Positions 41,393-53,039 of a stretch of 64,000 nt of DNA are shown piece after piece. The DNA is taken from the NCBI GenBank assembly GCA_018466975.1, contig CM031553.1:1302001-1366000 (forward strand), in the 5' to 3' direction. Each line of letters opens with the position of its first letter. Position 1 is the stretch's first letter. A model generated the notes under the pieces. That model ran no database searches, was not told the DNA's origin, and worked only from the letters and a program-made list of their open reading frames with translations. Origin of the DNA: Sparassis latifolia. Its lineage: Eukaryota > Basidiomycota > Agaricomycetes > Polyporales > Sparassidaceae. Both the position numbers and the translations under genes were made by a program.

Positions 41393-43237
41393 TTACCTTC
41401 GTCTGCTCATGATGAAGCACCCCTCATACCCAAGCACATCCGGCGGGCTCAGCGTGTCCCGCCATCGACCCGACAGGTTACCGTTGGCGTTTCCGACTAT
41501 ATATGCCCGATACACCCATTTGCCGCGTCCACTATCCACCTAAAGGAACATCAGCTCCGCGAGGCACAGACGTGCGAAGCACGTACATATTCTTTAGATA
41601 AGCTGATAAATCCATCGCAAGGCCTGACTCGCCCGATGAGTTTAAATTGGCCCCAGGACGAGTGCCCCTGCCATGTCACGAATCAGTGACCGCGGCGCAG
41701 CAGGTAAATCGACACGCACTTCACCGGTGATAAAAACATCCTTCACCTTCCGCTTTGGTCCGTCGGGTCTACAGCGCCAATAGGTTATCGGTTCGCTGCG
41801 CCCGGGCTCTGTGAACTCGAGGCCGTCAGGAACTTCTTGCATGTCCACCCGACTTGGGATGTATCCGCGCAGAGGATTTCCCGCAGACAGAGGCGCGACG
41901 TCCGCCTTGCGCTTTACATTAAAGTCTTCATCTTCGTCCTCTTCGTCGTACAGATGATACTCGCGCACTCGCCACAGATGTGGGTGCTGAGCAATGTGAC
42001 TCCGCTGCAGAATACCAGGCGAGGCGCCAGAGAGCAGCGCCGCGTACGATGTGAATTCGGTGTACTGCGCAGTATGTCAACACCAAGATCGAGATGACCA
42101 CGATCCGGCGTACCGTGAACACGCCCTCCCAAATCCCCTCTAGGCTACCGGGCAGGAACGCGCCGGAAAGCTCGTTCCCGAGAGGCTTGGCGGTGTGCGA
42201 CCCGAGGTATAATCCTCGCGCCCACTCTGCGTCCCACTCCTTGCTATCCCGCGCCACAACTGCACTCGGCAGCGTGGGTTCTGCGGGCTTCGTGTAGTTC
42301 AAGGTGTCTAGCGAAACCGGTAGCCTGTTGGTTAGTGTGAGATACGCAAGGATCGCCGGCGCCGATATCCGCGGTGGGACAATTCGCAGGTTCAAGGAGA
42401 AGTGGGACACCACCGACACCTCCTTCGCATGACACGTCGGGGTAAAGTCACGCCACGAGGGGAAGCAAAGTGGGTACTGCAAAGTGCGGGCGATCAATGG
42501 ACGATCTAGGAATGTGATGGCATACACATAACCATACCATGTGTGCACCTAATGCTATAATCTTCAGGACGCTCGCGGCCTCCTGGAAAGTAACGTCGTC
42601 CACCATGTAGTCCTCTGCCATCGTCAGATCACAGTGACCGGGCGATGCTGATGGCGCACTCACCAGGCTTGAGCAAAAACCAGAATAACCACATGGCGAG
42701 CGAGTTCCGCTCGTTACTTGTAGGCGGCCACATGTCCATTCTGACCGACCAGCGAATGAGCGAGGCCCCCAAAGCGTGGAAGAGGTATTCCCGCAGCCAT
42801 AGATCGAGGCGGGCATACTCGCACAGCTGCGCCTCGTTCTTCCCTTCGTTCTCTAGCATCATTAGATATGCCATCCACAGAATCGCATTCAGCTCTTCCA
42901 CGTGCGTTGTAGGCAATTCGTAAGTCCTGGTGAGCGTGTCCGGATGCGAGCGTATCCGCTTCAAGAGTATGCATCGTCGCTTGAGCTCGTCCGCTGTCGC
43001 AACGGCAGAAATTCGTCCAGCACCTAGACGTCGAATTGTCGACTGCAGATCAAATTTATAGGCAAACACTCTCGTCCAGAGGTGAGGATTCGAGGAGATC
43101 GATAGGGCCGAATGTATGCGGTGGTTGGCGGTGAGCAGACCGATGACTCCAACCGGTGGGCCAAGAAAATCTGCTGTAGCGGTGAAAAATGCGATGTTCT
43201 CGAGGATCTCCTGTGGAATTTCTCCCAGATAATGCAT
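41393..43237 (-). CDS. F-box protein of basidiomycete type
   Basis: F-box proteins select substrates for SCF ubiquitin ligases. The start at ATG 43237 gives MHYLGEIPQEILENIAFF, a clear F-box (LP.E.L..I), then GVIGLLTANHRIHSALSISS and a leucine-rich helical middle. Later exons give YPLCFPSWRDFTPTCHAKEV, a Pro-rich linker, an acidic patch (YDEEDEDEDFNVKRK) and the C-terminal domain RKVKDVFITGE joined to GHSSWGQFKLIGRVRPCDG, ISLSKEY and YEGCFIMSRRR, a tail common in basidiomycete F-box proteins. Six exons; introns such as 41733-41683 (51 nt) restore WGQF exactly. The open continuation at 41642 is intron read-through, not the true end. Confidence 0.82.
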
Positions 43238-43541
43238 GGTGGTCGTGGTCGGACGATGGGGGGGATAGAAAGGCTTGCCCCGCAAGCAGCTCTGAGTCGT
43301 GCGGAGTAACAAAATCCAAATGTGGTTACCGTCTAAGTTCGCAATCCTGTGTCCGACTTGTACGTCCGAGGAGACATCGATGCAGTATCAGCTGCAGAGC
43401 ATGTAGTAGGTTCCAAGAGGTAAAAGAATAATAAGAAATGTGAGTGGATTTGTCCTGAGGAAGTCGTACGTGACTGGTAGGCTCATAGATACAGCCTCTA
43501 GTTACCTGCAGGAAGACAGTCGTTCCTTTGTAATAGAGGCT
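43238..43541. other. Upstream region of the F-box gene
   Basis: Contains the presumed promoter of the minus-strand F-box gene; no further feature is supported. Confidence 0.35.
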
Positions 43542-44430
43542 GAGATCATTACCGATGACCCGCTGAGAAGTCCCCCGTGGGAAACCGGACTTTGAACGAT
43601 GCCGACGGCAATTCGACGCACGAATCTTTAGCGCTCAAGTCGCGTGCAGCCACAGGCGCGTCTTACCTGTGTACAAGCTTCGCGTGCTGTAAAAAGTTCT
43701 CATGGCGACGGTGCTTCATCAACGAAGAACCAGCAGACAAGACTCTTGACAGCTTGCTGCGACAGCAGGCTACGAACGCGTTTTGACCGGAGCATTTGAG
43801 GGCTCATGATGGCGAGACGAATGTCCTCTCCGCTGACAAGCTCGGCCAGAAGATCGCGATTGTTGTGGTATGCTTCTCTCATAGTGTCTTCGTTGATAGC
43901 CAGTGCACGAATTCCGCGGCTATTGGCCACAGTTTCCTATACTCAAGGTCAGAATGAAACTACTGTCGGTGTGCTTGTCAGCACGACAGTACCTGCTGCA
44001 ATGCTAGCAATTTAGTAGGCACAATCATGAGAGCTATTCCTATCTTCATCTGGGCTTGTGCAGCCAGTAGCGGAGCATGCATAACCGTCGTCTTCCCCTG
44101 GCCCGGCGCGATGACGAGGAACAGATCCTTGCCGCGGATGAGGTCCATGCCATGGCATAGCTGGAAATCGCGAACCGAGGGAACTCCGCACTTCTGAACG
44201 ATCAGCGACTCGAGCCATTCTGAAGAGCCTTCTGCAGGTATGATGGACATAGAGAACGGCGTGGATTACAGCTATGTAGCATACATACAGAGTTGACTGA
44301 CATCTCTGCCACCGACGCGTTTTGGGAATTATAGTTTAGTGCCGATGACGCAGCCGTCCCTTCCGCTGTCTGGCACGTAGCTCAAAAACTCCCACGGGGG
44401 ACTTCTCAGTGGGCTCCCGGATAATGATCC
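43542..44430. mobile_element. Inverted-repeat unit carrying a helicase fragment
   Basis: Two arms of about 41 bp (43542-43582 and 44390-44430) are inverted copies: the inner 20 bases (CTGAGAAGTCCCCCGTGGGA) are identical and the outer half about 70% alike (GATCATTA shared). Inside lies only the truncated helicase at 43700-44250. No target duplication is evident. Either a non-autonomous DNA element that captured a gene piece, or two unrelated inverted copies of a small repeat. Confidence 0.5.
43700..44250 (-). pseudogene. Truncated DEAD/RecQ-type helicase, N-terminal part only
   Basis: The first RecA-like domain of a superfamily 2 helicase. From ATG 44250: a Q-motif-like RDFQLCHGMDLIRGKDLFLV, Walker A APGQGKTTV, and motif Ia IVPTKLLALQ. 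A proper intron (about 43990-43937) keeps frame into ETVANSRGIRALAIN and IRLAIMSPQML, ending in Walker B VDEA at about 43712. The protein stops three residues later; motifs III to VI and the second RecA domain are absent, while family members are several hundred residues longer. Retention of the intron shows it was copied at DNA level, not through RNA. Similar helicase fragments are frequent in repeat-rich basidiomycete DNA. Confidence 0.7.
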
Positions 44431-45149
44431 TAGACTACGTGACTGGGTCGCAGGCTCTGTGACAAAAATTTCACAAGGTCCTGTTTTAAACCTTGACGAG
44501 AGTCTGCAGACGATGTCATGCGGGAAACGCAGCAAAAATAAGGATCATGAGTTCGGCCAAGACTGGATCCGGAGTCGCTACACACTTCAGAACATCACAC
44601 CACCGACATGCCGCGTTGTAGAATTCTCGCGAGTAGTACGTAGAGCTAGTACAACAATGGAAATAATTTCAACCAACGAGTCTAGGCAGCTTAGGTGAAA
44701 GAGGATGAAATCAATGCATACGGTACAAATTGTACTTCAGTACAGTAAAATGTCGTAGAAGTTCTTTGCCAACCCCCACGCCTCCGGGAAGTCGTGAGAG
44801 AAGGGAAACCCACCACGTTCGGATTATTGCAAACCCTGAAGTCAACGTGTCCAACAAGTCGAGACAACGAAGTACCGAGGCTGCGAAAGCGTCATGCACA
44901 ACACAATGACTGCTTGCGCACGTCGATCATGAATTTATGTCCATCGCCAATGTCAAGGCACTGTCAGTATAAAAGCGAGCCTCTTCCGAATCACGTCACG
45001 AGGAAGTCGTACTCCACGAGCGAAATACGGTTTTGCGCCCGAGCATAGCGGTCGTACAATCAAGAACCCTCGTCAGAGCAATATCCTACAACGTATGAGT
45101 AAGTCCAGCATCGACAGAATGGCACAGGAACCAGCCTCTGTGGACCCAA
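44431..45149. other. Gene-free stretch
   Basis: Downstream of the helicase unit and of the 3' end of the next WD40 gene. No gene or repeat supported. Confidence 0.4.
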
Positions 45150-46747
45150 CTAGCGGATGCTGCACTTGTCAAACACGCTCTCGCGAGGTTGCACGTTCTC
45201 GGACACGCCCCACACTTTCCACATCTTCATTGCTTCCTCTGCCGGACATATCGTGAAGACGAGGGTACCGTCAGGGCCCAGACAGCTGTGTCCCACTGCG
45301 CCCGAATGCGCGGGCACGCTCACGACACGGCGCATCGACGGGTACGAGTGTACGGTAAGCGAGTTTGTGAGCGGCCCTTTGACTGGTACTGGGCGAAAGT
45401 GGGCAGAGATAGATGACAGCGTAGACATTGAGGACGCCCTCGGCTGCCACGATGTGCCGTGCGTGCTCAAAAGCTCCTTGCAGTGTGGCGACCAGATGAG
45501 CGACGTCACCGACGTGTTCAGACTCAGCGTGTGCAGAGGCTCCGCAGCGGGCGCTGTCGAGTGCACACTGTAGATACGGATTCTGCCGTCGGAATACGTA
45601 GAACCGGTCGCGAGCAAGTCCGGCTTCCAGGGACACCAAGCCAGCGCCTGTGCAGAGAACATCAGATACGCAGCAGGCCCGGTTAATTCTACGTACCTTC
45701 ACAGGACCTTGATGCTTCATCTTGCTGCCCAGCTTGTTCTCATTCGTGAGCGCCTTGCCCGCGCGAGCATCCCAGAAGTGAACCACGCCACGATCGTCGC
45801 CCGACGCCATGTAATTCCCGTCGTGGCTCCATCGTACCCCGAGCACGCCACCCCTGTGCGTCGACACCCTAGAGACTTCATGCTCCTCCCGCACATCGTA
45901 CAGCACGATGTCTCCATGGTGCGTGCCCACGGCGAGCACGTCCCCGTTCCAGCCCATCCCACCGACCTGGCCCCATCCTTCGTCTTCCCACTCTCGCAGC
46001 ACCGTCTTGCTGTCTACATCCCAAAGCTGCACGCACCCTGTGGTGGTGCCCAGGCCAAGTAGGTGTGGTTTCGTGTTCGCCCACTCGATGCTTGCGAGCC
46101 GGCCACGGCGGCGCTGCGTGAGCGTACACAGATGCGAGATGGAGCGCGTGTCCAGGTTCTGGTAGTACACGTCGCGCCCACACGCCACCGCGATCGCGTT
46201 ACGCGCCGACCACGACAGTGGAAAAGCAAATGGATCTGAGGGAATTCCTGGCCCATCAAGAGCAAGAATGAATTGCTTCCGCGAGCCGAGGTGCATAGCT
46301 GCTGAGGTTGGTGAAATCTTGGGCGGTGTGGTGAGTAGCTGGGAAAAATTGGCGCGTAGGCCAATGTCTTCCGTGCCCGACGACTTTGCTTCTGTGAACT
46401 TGAGCATGCGGTCCTCTGCCATACCAAACTGGCGACCAATGCGCTGGCTGCGGGGCGTTATGTTGAACGGCATGGCAAACTTCGGGCGCGCCGTAATGAA
46501 ACGGTCAGCCTGGGGAATCTCAGTGAGGTATTCCCGGCTCAACAGCAGAAACCCTTGCTGTGCGCACCACTGTAGTGTGTCCCGGTGTGCGGCTTTCTAC
46601 TTGAGAAGATATCTCCTTAGCCAGTTCCACCGTGGTCATGGAAATTCTTCGCCTCTTCGTAGAGTACGCATTTGTGATCGAGCCGGGTGTCCAAGTGCGC
46701 TTCCGACGAGGAGGTGTTACGCACGACTGCGCGGGTGCGCCATCCAT
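45150..46747 (-). CDS. Cdc20/Cdh1-like WD40 APC/C activator
   Basis: Substrate receptor and activator of the anaphase-promoting complex. Exon 1 from ATG 46747 encodes a basic N-terminus (PPRRKRTWTPGS, KRRRIS). After a 43-nt intron (about 46600-46558) comes QGFLLLSREYLTEIP and then DRFITARP, which fits the C-box (DR[FY]IP.R) that contacts APC/C. The propeller follows: LSWSARNAIAVACGRDVYYQ, VQLWDVDSKTVLREWE, VRWSHDGNYMASGDDRGVVHFWD. A 49-nt intron (about 45708-45660) leads to ALAWCPWKPDLLATGS. The end is CSIR, the IR docking tail. It is a diverged paralogue of the gene at 36780-38273, same strand and with an intron at the same site before ALAWCPW, so the two probably arose by duplication. Confidence 0.85.
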
Positions 46748-47164
46748 AATTTGCAGCAGAGTCTTGCTGACGCACGCAAGGTACCGTCAGAATCAGTCAC
46801 AATAGCCCTGCAACAGCGAAACTAGGATCCAACCAAATTGACAAGAGTAATAAGCTAGATGAGAACCCAGCTACTGTACTGAGACACGATGTGACTCACC
46901 TTTCGCACGAATATTTGGTCGAAGTGGTAACTTGGCCGTCCTTGCTTGCTGTGTTTCGTGAACGGCTAAGATCAACACCCTCAGCGCTGCTGTCGAAGCC
47001 GCGATGTGTACTAGAAAGACGGTGGTGGGAACCGCGCAAGCCAAACACTGTGACCCGTGACCGTGTTAGATTCTGTGACGATCTAATCTTATCTCCAAGT
47101 TGGCGACCGACCACCCGACCAGAGAGACTGACGACCACCGTCACTTTACTGCAGAGAAGACAAA
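46748..47164. other. Divergent promoter region
   Basis: Upstream of both the minus-strand WD40 gene and the plus-strand small membrane protein gene. No other feature is seen. Confidence 0.35.
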
Positions 47165-47656
47165 ATGGCTCCTACTCTTGGAGGTATGTGACTTTTTTGT
47201 CAGGGCGGTGCAGCTCTGATACATGAGCCAACTGCAGAACCGCGCGAATCCCCCAAACCGCAGCCGTTGGGCAACTTTCCTCTGATATTCCTCTTCACAA
47301 CTTGCACATGTTGTGTCCTATTCTTGCTATGGAGGAGAGCTTCGTCGTTGCGGACTGTAGTGGCTCATCGGTGCGTGTACAAGTTGTCGCATATCTTTCT
47401 GTGCTCACGCGGACGATGGTGTGCTCGAAGATTGAACACTTGGTCTCGTAGGGAAGGCAACATTCGTCTTTCAATAGACGACGGTCCTTCCTCTCGGGAG
47501 TTCCTGGACGATGATTATGATGAAGATCGCGAGAGTTTGAATGACGATGAACCATTGGCGTATACCGCAGAGCGGTTGGAGATGGGTCATGGTACCTCGG
47601 GAGGGGTAAGTGCAGCCGCGGACGACGTTCCTCCTCCTCTACCCCCAAAGACTTGA
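47165..47656 (+). CDS. Small single-pass membrane protein with acidic tail and Pro-rich end
   Basis: Unknown function. Three exons (47165-47183, 47238-47370, 47431-47656) give about 125 residues. A short Pro-rich N-terminus (EPRESPKPQPLG) is followed by one helix (NFPLIFLFTTCTCCVLFLLW) and a basic flank (RRASS), placing the long C-terminal part in the cytosol by the positive-inside rule. The tail is strongly acidic (FLDDDYDEDRESLNDDEP) and ends DVPPPLPPKT, which fits a PxxP ligand for SH3 domains. The cysteines in the helix (TCTCC) could be palmitoylated. The consistent splicing of two introns in frame supports a real gene. I do not recognise a named family. Confidence 0.6.
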
Positions 47657-48480
47657 GATTCTTGGAAGAGAGCGGTAAGTACTGCTTGAGTGCACTCCGT
47701 ACCATCTCATTCCGTCCTCGCTAGGTTCTTTGTTCTGGAGTCGTAAGGGACTGAACATCTTTGGAACATATATACACAGATCGTGCTACTTTTTCCTTAC
47801 GTCATTGTACAGCAGCTAATACCAGATGTCTACCGATACCCTCAGTTATTTCGGCCTGTGACACTGTTCGTTTATCGTTGGCCACGAGTTTATCATCGCC
47901 ATCTACCTGATGGAACCACTAGCAAAGGTCTCTCAGTCCATTTTCCTTCGGTGCCGAAAGTATTTCCGTTGGCCTGTCGGAATGGCGACCACGCTTCTTC
48001 TACTCCTGGAGCACTCTGCAGCCTCCTTGGGTCGCTAACTGTACCTCGTCTTTCTCTGCACATCGGCTAGGTATGTGAATTTTAAGTCCGTTGGATGTGT
48101 GTTCCGTGGTCAAATTCTATTCGCCCTTAGATCACCCTCTGTTTTGGCCACGAAGTTGATGCGAAGTTCAGAAGTACATGACATGACCAGGTGACTCCGT
48201 ACCTCCGGCCCGTTCGCTGTCTGTGTCTTTGGCGATGATGTTTGAGAACATCCACCGTCGACCATGACTCGCCTCAGAAAGACTTCCTATGGGGTAGGTT
48301 CCATCGCGTGCAGCGATCACAACCTCTCCGAAAATCTTCCGCCAAAACATCGCGTATCTCATGCCCAGGTCACATGGGGCAGACACCCCTTCAAAGTACG
48401 AATCCTCACAGTCGAGCATATAAGAAGGAAGTCCATAGCTTCTGCTCATCGCCGTCTGCTGCCAGTCTGTTCGCGTGGTT
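47657..48480. other. Upstream region of the GH115 gene
   Basis: No gene supported. A TATA-like word (GCATATAAGAAGG, about 48416-48428) lies about 60 bp before the GH115 start and fits its core promoter. Confidence 0.45.
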
Positions 48481-51400
48481 ATGTTCAAGCACTGGGCCCT
48501 TTCTGCGTTGCTGGGCATCTTGCTTGGCCTCGGCGGTGTGCATGCCATCGGCCAGGCTACTTGCGTCTCATTCACCTCATCTCTTTCTTCCTTTCCCGTC
48601 GTCAGCAACAACAGAGCGACTCCTATTCTCTTGTCCGAGGATGAGTGGCCGGGCGTCCAGCGCGCTGCTTCTGATTTCGCCTCGGATATCGAGAGGGTGA
48701 CTGGCGTGAAGCCAAGTGCCTTGAATTATACTGCAGGTCAAACTCCGAATATTGGTACCACTGCGATCATTATCGGCACCCTGGGACAGTCATCACTCAT
48801 CGACGGGATTGTGAACCGGACGAATTTGGATGTGTCGACCATTGAAGGACAATGGGAGGCATTCCTTACGCGGGAAGTCACTGACCCTCTCCCCGGCGTG
48901 AGTAATGCATACATTATGATTGGCGCGGACAAGAGAGGGACCATCTACGCATTGTACGACCATTCTGAACAATTTGGTAAGATATCGTTGGTGCGGCTCT
49001 AATTTCATGTCTGAAATGACTTTGAGACTAGGTGTTTCGCCGTGGTACTGGTATGGATCGTTTTGAATGACATCAATTGACTTTAACCATGCAATTTCAG
49101 GTGGGCAGACGTGCCGACAACCCACAATGCTGAAATTTACGTTGCCTCTTCTGGCTGCGCACATGGCACACCGACGGTGCAATACCGTGGTATCTTCCTC
49201 AATGATGAACAACCGGCGCTGCAGAACTGGGCCATGGTGATGTATACAAACGGTACTGGTGCGGCCTTGACAGGATCGCCGTTCAACCATTACTTCTACA
49301 CCGCTCTGTGAGGAGTTTCTATTTTGACAATTTTTATTGACAATTTGCCTGTCTTAGATTCGAGTTGATTCTTCGCATGAAAGGGAACTATTTGTGGCCT
49401 GGTATGGTCTCTCTTTGTGTTTGCTTATTGACGCTTTTGACACGAGATTCCAACCCCGTCCAGCGATGTGGGCGAGGTATGTCATAGGAATTGTGTTTCT
49501 TGTCTACTTTCCATTCAATATCGCCCCAGTGCGTTCGGTGTCGACGACACGCAAAATCAGCCTCTGGCTGACTACTACGGAATCGTGATGGGAACGAGTC
49601 ACGAGGAACCTATGATGCGCTCCATTCCAGTCGAATGGGATCTGTTCGGCGTTGGTCCTTGGGATTACAGTGTCAATGCACAGAACATCTATGACTTCTG
49701 GGTTGTCGGTGCCGAACGTGCAAAGCCGTACGAGAACATGTTCACTGTTGGGATGCGAGGCGACGGTATGGTTCGTGTCATTCACGACCCAATTTTCCAC
49801 TCATGTTTTCGTGCTCAGGTGACGGTATGCTCCATTCCTCAACGTATCATACAAGGATGATGATGTAATTGGAACCCTCTCAAGAGCCGCTCGCCGGAGG
49901 AACAAACATCGCCCTTCTGGAGGAGATCGTTGCAGACCAACGGCAAATTCTCACCAACACATATCCTACCGTCAACGTGTCCACAATCCCACAGATGTGG
50001 TGCCTGTGTAAGTTTGTCATTTTCATTTAACTTCGATGATACCGACCTGGTATAAACAGACAAGGAGGTTTTGGGATATTACGAGGACGGCATGACGGTG
50101 CCGGAAGATGTGGCTTTGATGTGGACCGACGACAAGTATGTTCGCTTGCAATCTACCATTTTATGACGATCATCAATATTCCTGATCGCAGCTACGGTAA
50201 TGTTGAGAGATACCCTACAGTCGAGGAACGTAACAGGACTGGTGGTGCTGGTGTCTATTACCATGTAAGTTGCTGTCTTCAGCGTCGGGCATAAAACGTC
50301 ATTAATGTTCTCATGCTCCAGTATGACTACGTGAGCAACGTATCTTGCAGTCGTATCGGTTATACTGACCGTCAGCAAGGTGGGAAGTCCCCGGAACTAC
50401 AAGTGGATCACAGTACGTGCATCTTGGCTAACAAGCAGTCATCATTGGACTAAATCCTTCGCCTTCAGAGCAGTCAAGTTGCCAAGGTATCTTTACCCTC
50501 ATTCGAGTTGACATCAGCGTCCACTCATTTGCTTCCAGACATACGAGCAGATGTCTCTCGCAGTAGCTCGCAACGCTACCCGCATCTGGATCGTCAATGT
50601 GGGGGATCTCAAGCCGTATGAGATGCAGACAGAGTTTTTCCTCGCGTACGGCTGGGACTCGTCCATCTGGAACATGGATAACCTGGACTCTTACATCGTG
50701 AGCTGGGCAGTGCGCGAATTTGACCTGCCTGCATCCGATGCGCAAGAAGTCGCCAACATCATTGCCTACGTAACGCGTTTCAATGCGAGGTGCAAGCCAG
50801 AACTGCTGAACTCCACAACGTACAGCCTGTATAACTACAGAGAGTGAGTTTCCTCGAAGCAGTCCTTGGGAACGACTGCGAATAACATTTTCACCCAGGG
50901 CCGAAACCGTGCTTGCCCAGTGGGAAGCAGTGAACGCTTCCGCTACCCGTATTCGGGATCAACTGACTTCGGACATGCAAGCTGCGTACTTCGAGCTCGT
51001 CTATCACCCTGTTCAGGCTACCTACACCCTGGCGAATATGTGGATCTCTGCTGGATATAACAATTTGCGTGCCTCACAAGTAATAGTCAGCGCGAACGAC
51101 TACGGAGTGGAAGTCGAGAGCCTCTTCGAGCAAGATTACGAGCTGGAGGTGGAGTACCATACTATAGTAGATGGTGAGAGGCGATATTTCTGTGTCTTGC
51201 ATGATCTTCCTGACCAATAATCTACCAGGCAAATGGTGAGGGCCTCTCGGCCAATTTTCTTCCATGGAGGCTGACGCATCACACTAAGGGACCACATGAT
51301 GGATCAAACGCACGTCATGTACTACTACTGGCAGCAACCTCAGGGAAATACGTCAGTTTTCAGCTTGTCTCCGACGATTTCATCTTCACGCCATGTTCAC

Positions 51401-52689
51401 TAGGATGCCCTTCATTTCATGGATACAATCGCAGAAACTGGCATTGACAGGTGCCATGCGCATTTTGTTGGAAAATAGCCAAGGTGCATGGTAAGTGCTT
51501 CAGGATGCACGAATGCACGTGATATTCATCAGTCGTTCGCACTCACAGGCCGGGCGATAATCAATACGACTGTGCGCAAGGATACAGCTGTCCCAATCCC
51601 ACAGTCTACCTTGATTCCTACGTCCCGGCTGGCAATCGATACTTCGTCGTTGGCGCTGGCGGTCCGAACACGTTCAGCTACACAGCGACGAGCAACGCCA
51701 CATGGCTGAACCTCAACAACACCGACAACTACGTCTCTTTGAGCGCTCCAGAGCAACGCGTCTATGCCTCCGTGGAGTGGAGTCAAGTCTCTGACGTGCA
51801 GTATGCTTTGATCAGTTTCAATGCGACTGTCGAAGATCAGTCGGAAATGTCGTTCACTGTGACGTTCATTGCAACGAATAACATTGCACCAAGCGGTTAT
51901 GTCGGTGAGCAAAATTCGTTTTCGTGCGTTCTTACCACCGCTGATTCGTCAATAAACAGGATTCGTGGAAGGTGACGGTGTTGTCTCGATTGAGGCTGCA
52001 AAAGCGGCACGCAATACCTCAGTCGATGGCGTCACGTGGACCAACATTCCGAACTATGGTCGCACAGTCTCCGGTGTGACACCCTGGCCTCGCGGAGGCG
52101 CTGATCAAAATTACAGTATTGGGACCGGCCCCAGCATGTGAGTCATGTCTTCTGTTTCGCCTTGAAGTTTCAGCTTCCTGATTCGGCATCTAGCGAGTAC
52201 GACTTCTATACGTTTGACGCTTATAATGACACCAATGTTACGGTAACCGCATATCTGTCTCCTTCGTTAAATGCTCTGGGGCCGGACCGGCCCCTGGCGA
52301 TTGCGCTTCAGATGGATTCGGACGACCCACAAGTCAGCTACTTCATCCCGAACGCGGCGCCTGGTTCGCTCCCAGATGCATGGAACCAGTGGGTCTCAGA
52401 AAGTATCGTCACCGTCCCAATGACTTTCTATGCTCCCCCGGGTGCCCACACATTGACAGTGAGTATGATGGTCACATCGTACAGTATGGAAAATTTTTAC
52501 GAACAACGTCTAGGTTTACATGATTGAGCCCGCTGTTGTTGTGCAAAAGTTGGTCGTCGGTGAGTTGTTCAGAGAAGTCTGCGCGTATTCATTAGCTCTA
52601 TCGTGTTTCGTTCTTCAACAGACTGCGGGGGGCTACTGCCCAGCTATCTCGGTCCGCCGGAGAGTATCTTCATGAATGGAACAGCTTGA
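48481..52689 (+). CDS. Secreted xylan alpha-1,2-glucuronidase, GH115
   Basis: Removes 4-O-methyl-glucuronic acid side groups from glucuronoxylan outside the cell. The start at ATG 48481 gives a signal peptide (MFKHWALSALLGILLGLGGV, then HA). The product is about 1,000 residues in many exons. Family regions in order: AIIIGTLGQSS, FGVSPWYWWADVP (joined across an intron), RGIFLNDEQPALQNW, FELILRMKGNYLWPAMWASA, MGTSHEEPMMR, GMRGDGDEPLAGG, DNYGNVERYPTVEERNRTGG, YHYDYVGSPRNYKW, RIWIVNVGDLKPYEMQTEF and the later KWDHMMDQTHVMYYYWQQP. The C-terminal beta domain ends PPESIFMNGTA. All joints I checked keep frame. A 6-nt exon (49819-49824) is needed for the family motif MRGDGDE. The family and the CE16 neighbour point to hemicellulose breakdown. 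Confidence 0.92.
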
Positions 52690-53039
52690 GAGAGATTGAG
52701 CCATCAATGCTGATTGACGGACGGCTGGATGCCGGCACACCATACGATAGCATATAGTACGCACTTTGAAGAAGAGATTGTGCGACACTATTGCTACAGT
52801 CGCTGTCGATATCTCAACGAACCATCTTCCAGCTGTCTCTTGAGGCTGTGCGTAGAAGCGCCCGCCCATAGCGTCATATCGTACCGGAGTTGCACGAGAG
52901 CCAAATGCGCAAGCCTGCTTTATCAGCAAGATCCAAGCTGCTTTCTCAGCAAATTTCGAAGTACATATAAGAGACTCAACATCAGCGAGAATCGAGTGTG
53001 CGACATTGTCCCCATTTTACTAGTAGCAGTAGTTCGACC
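52690..53039 (+). promoter_or_regulatory. Upstream region of the GST gene
   Basis: No gene supported. A TATA-like word (ACATATAAGAG, about 52963) lies some 75 bp before the GST start. Confidence 0.4.

Noticed and set aside
41642..41695. Stop of the F-box gene at 41642
   Set aside because: Removing a 51-nt intron shifts to the frame that restores WGQFKLIGRVRP and a longer conserved C-terminus, so this stop is inside or beyond an intron reading.
36780..46747. Biosynthetic gene cluster spanning the region up to the questin-oxidase-like gene
   Set aside because: There is no polyketide synthase, peptide synthetase, terpene cyclase or cytochrome P450 in the window; a lone questin-oxidase-like gene does not make a cluster.
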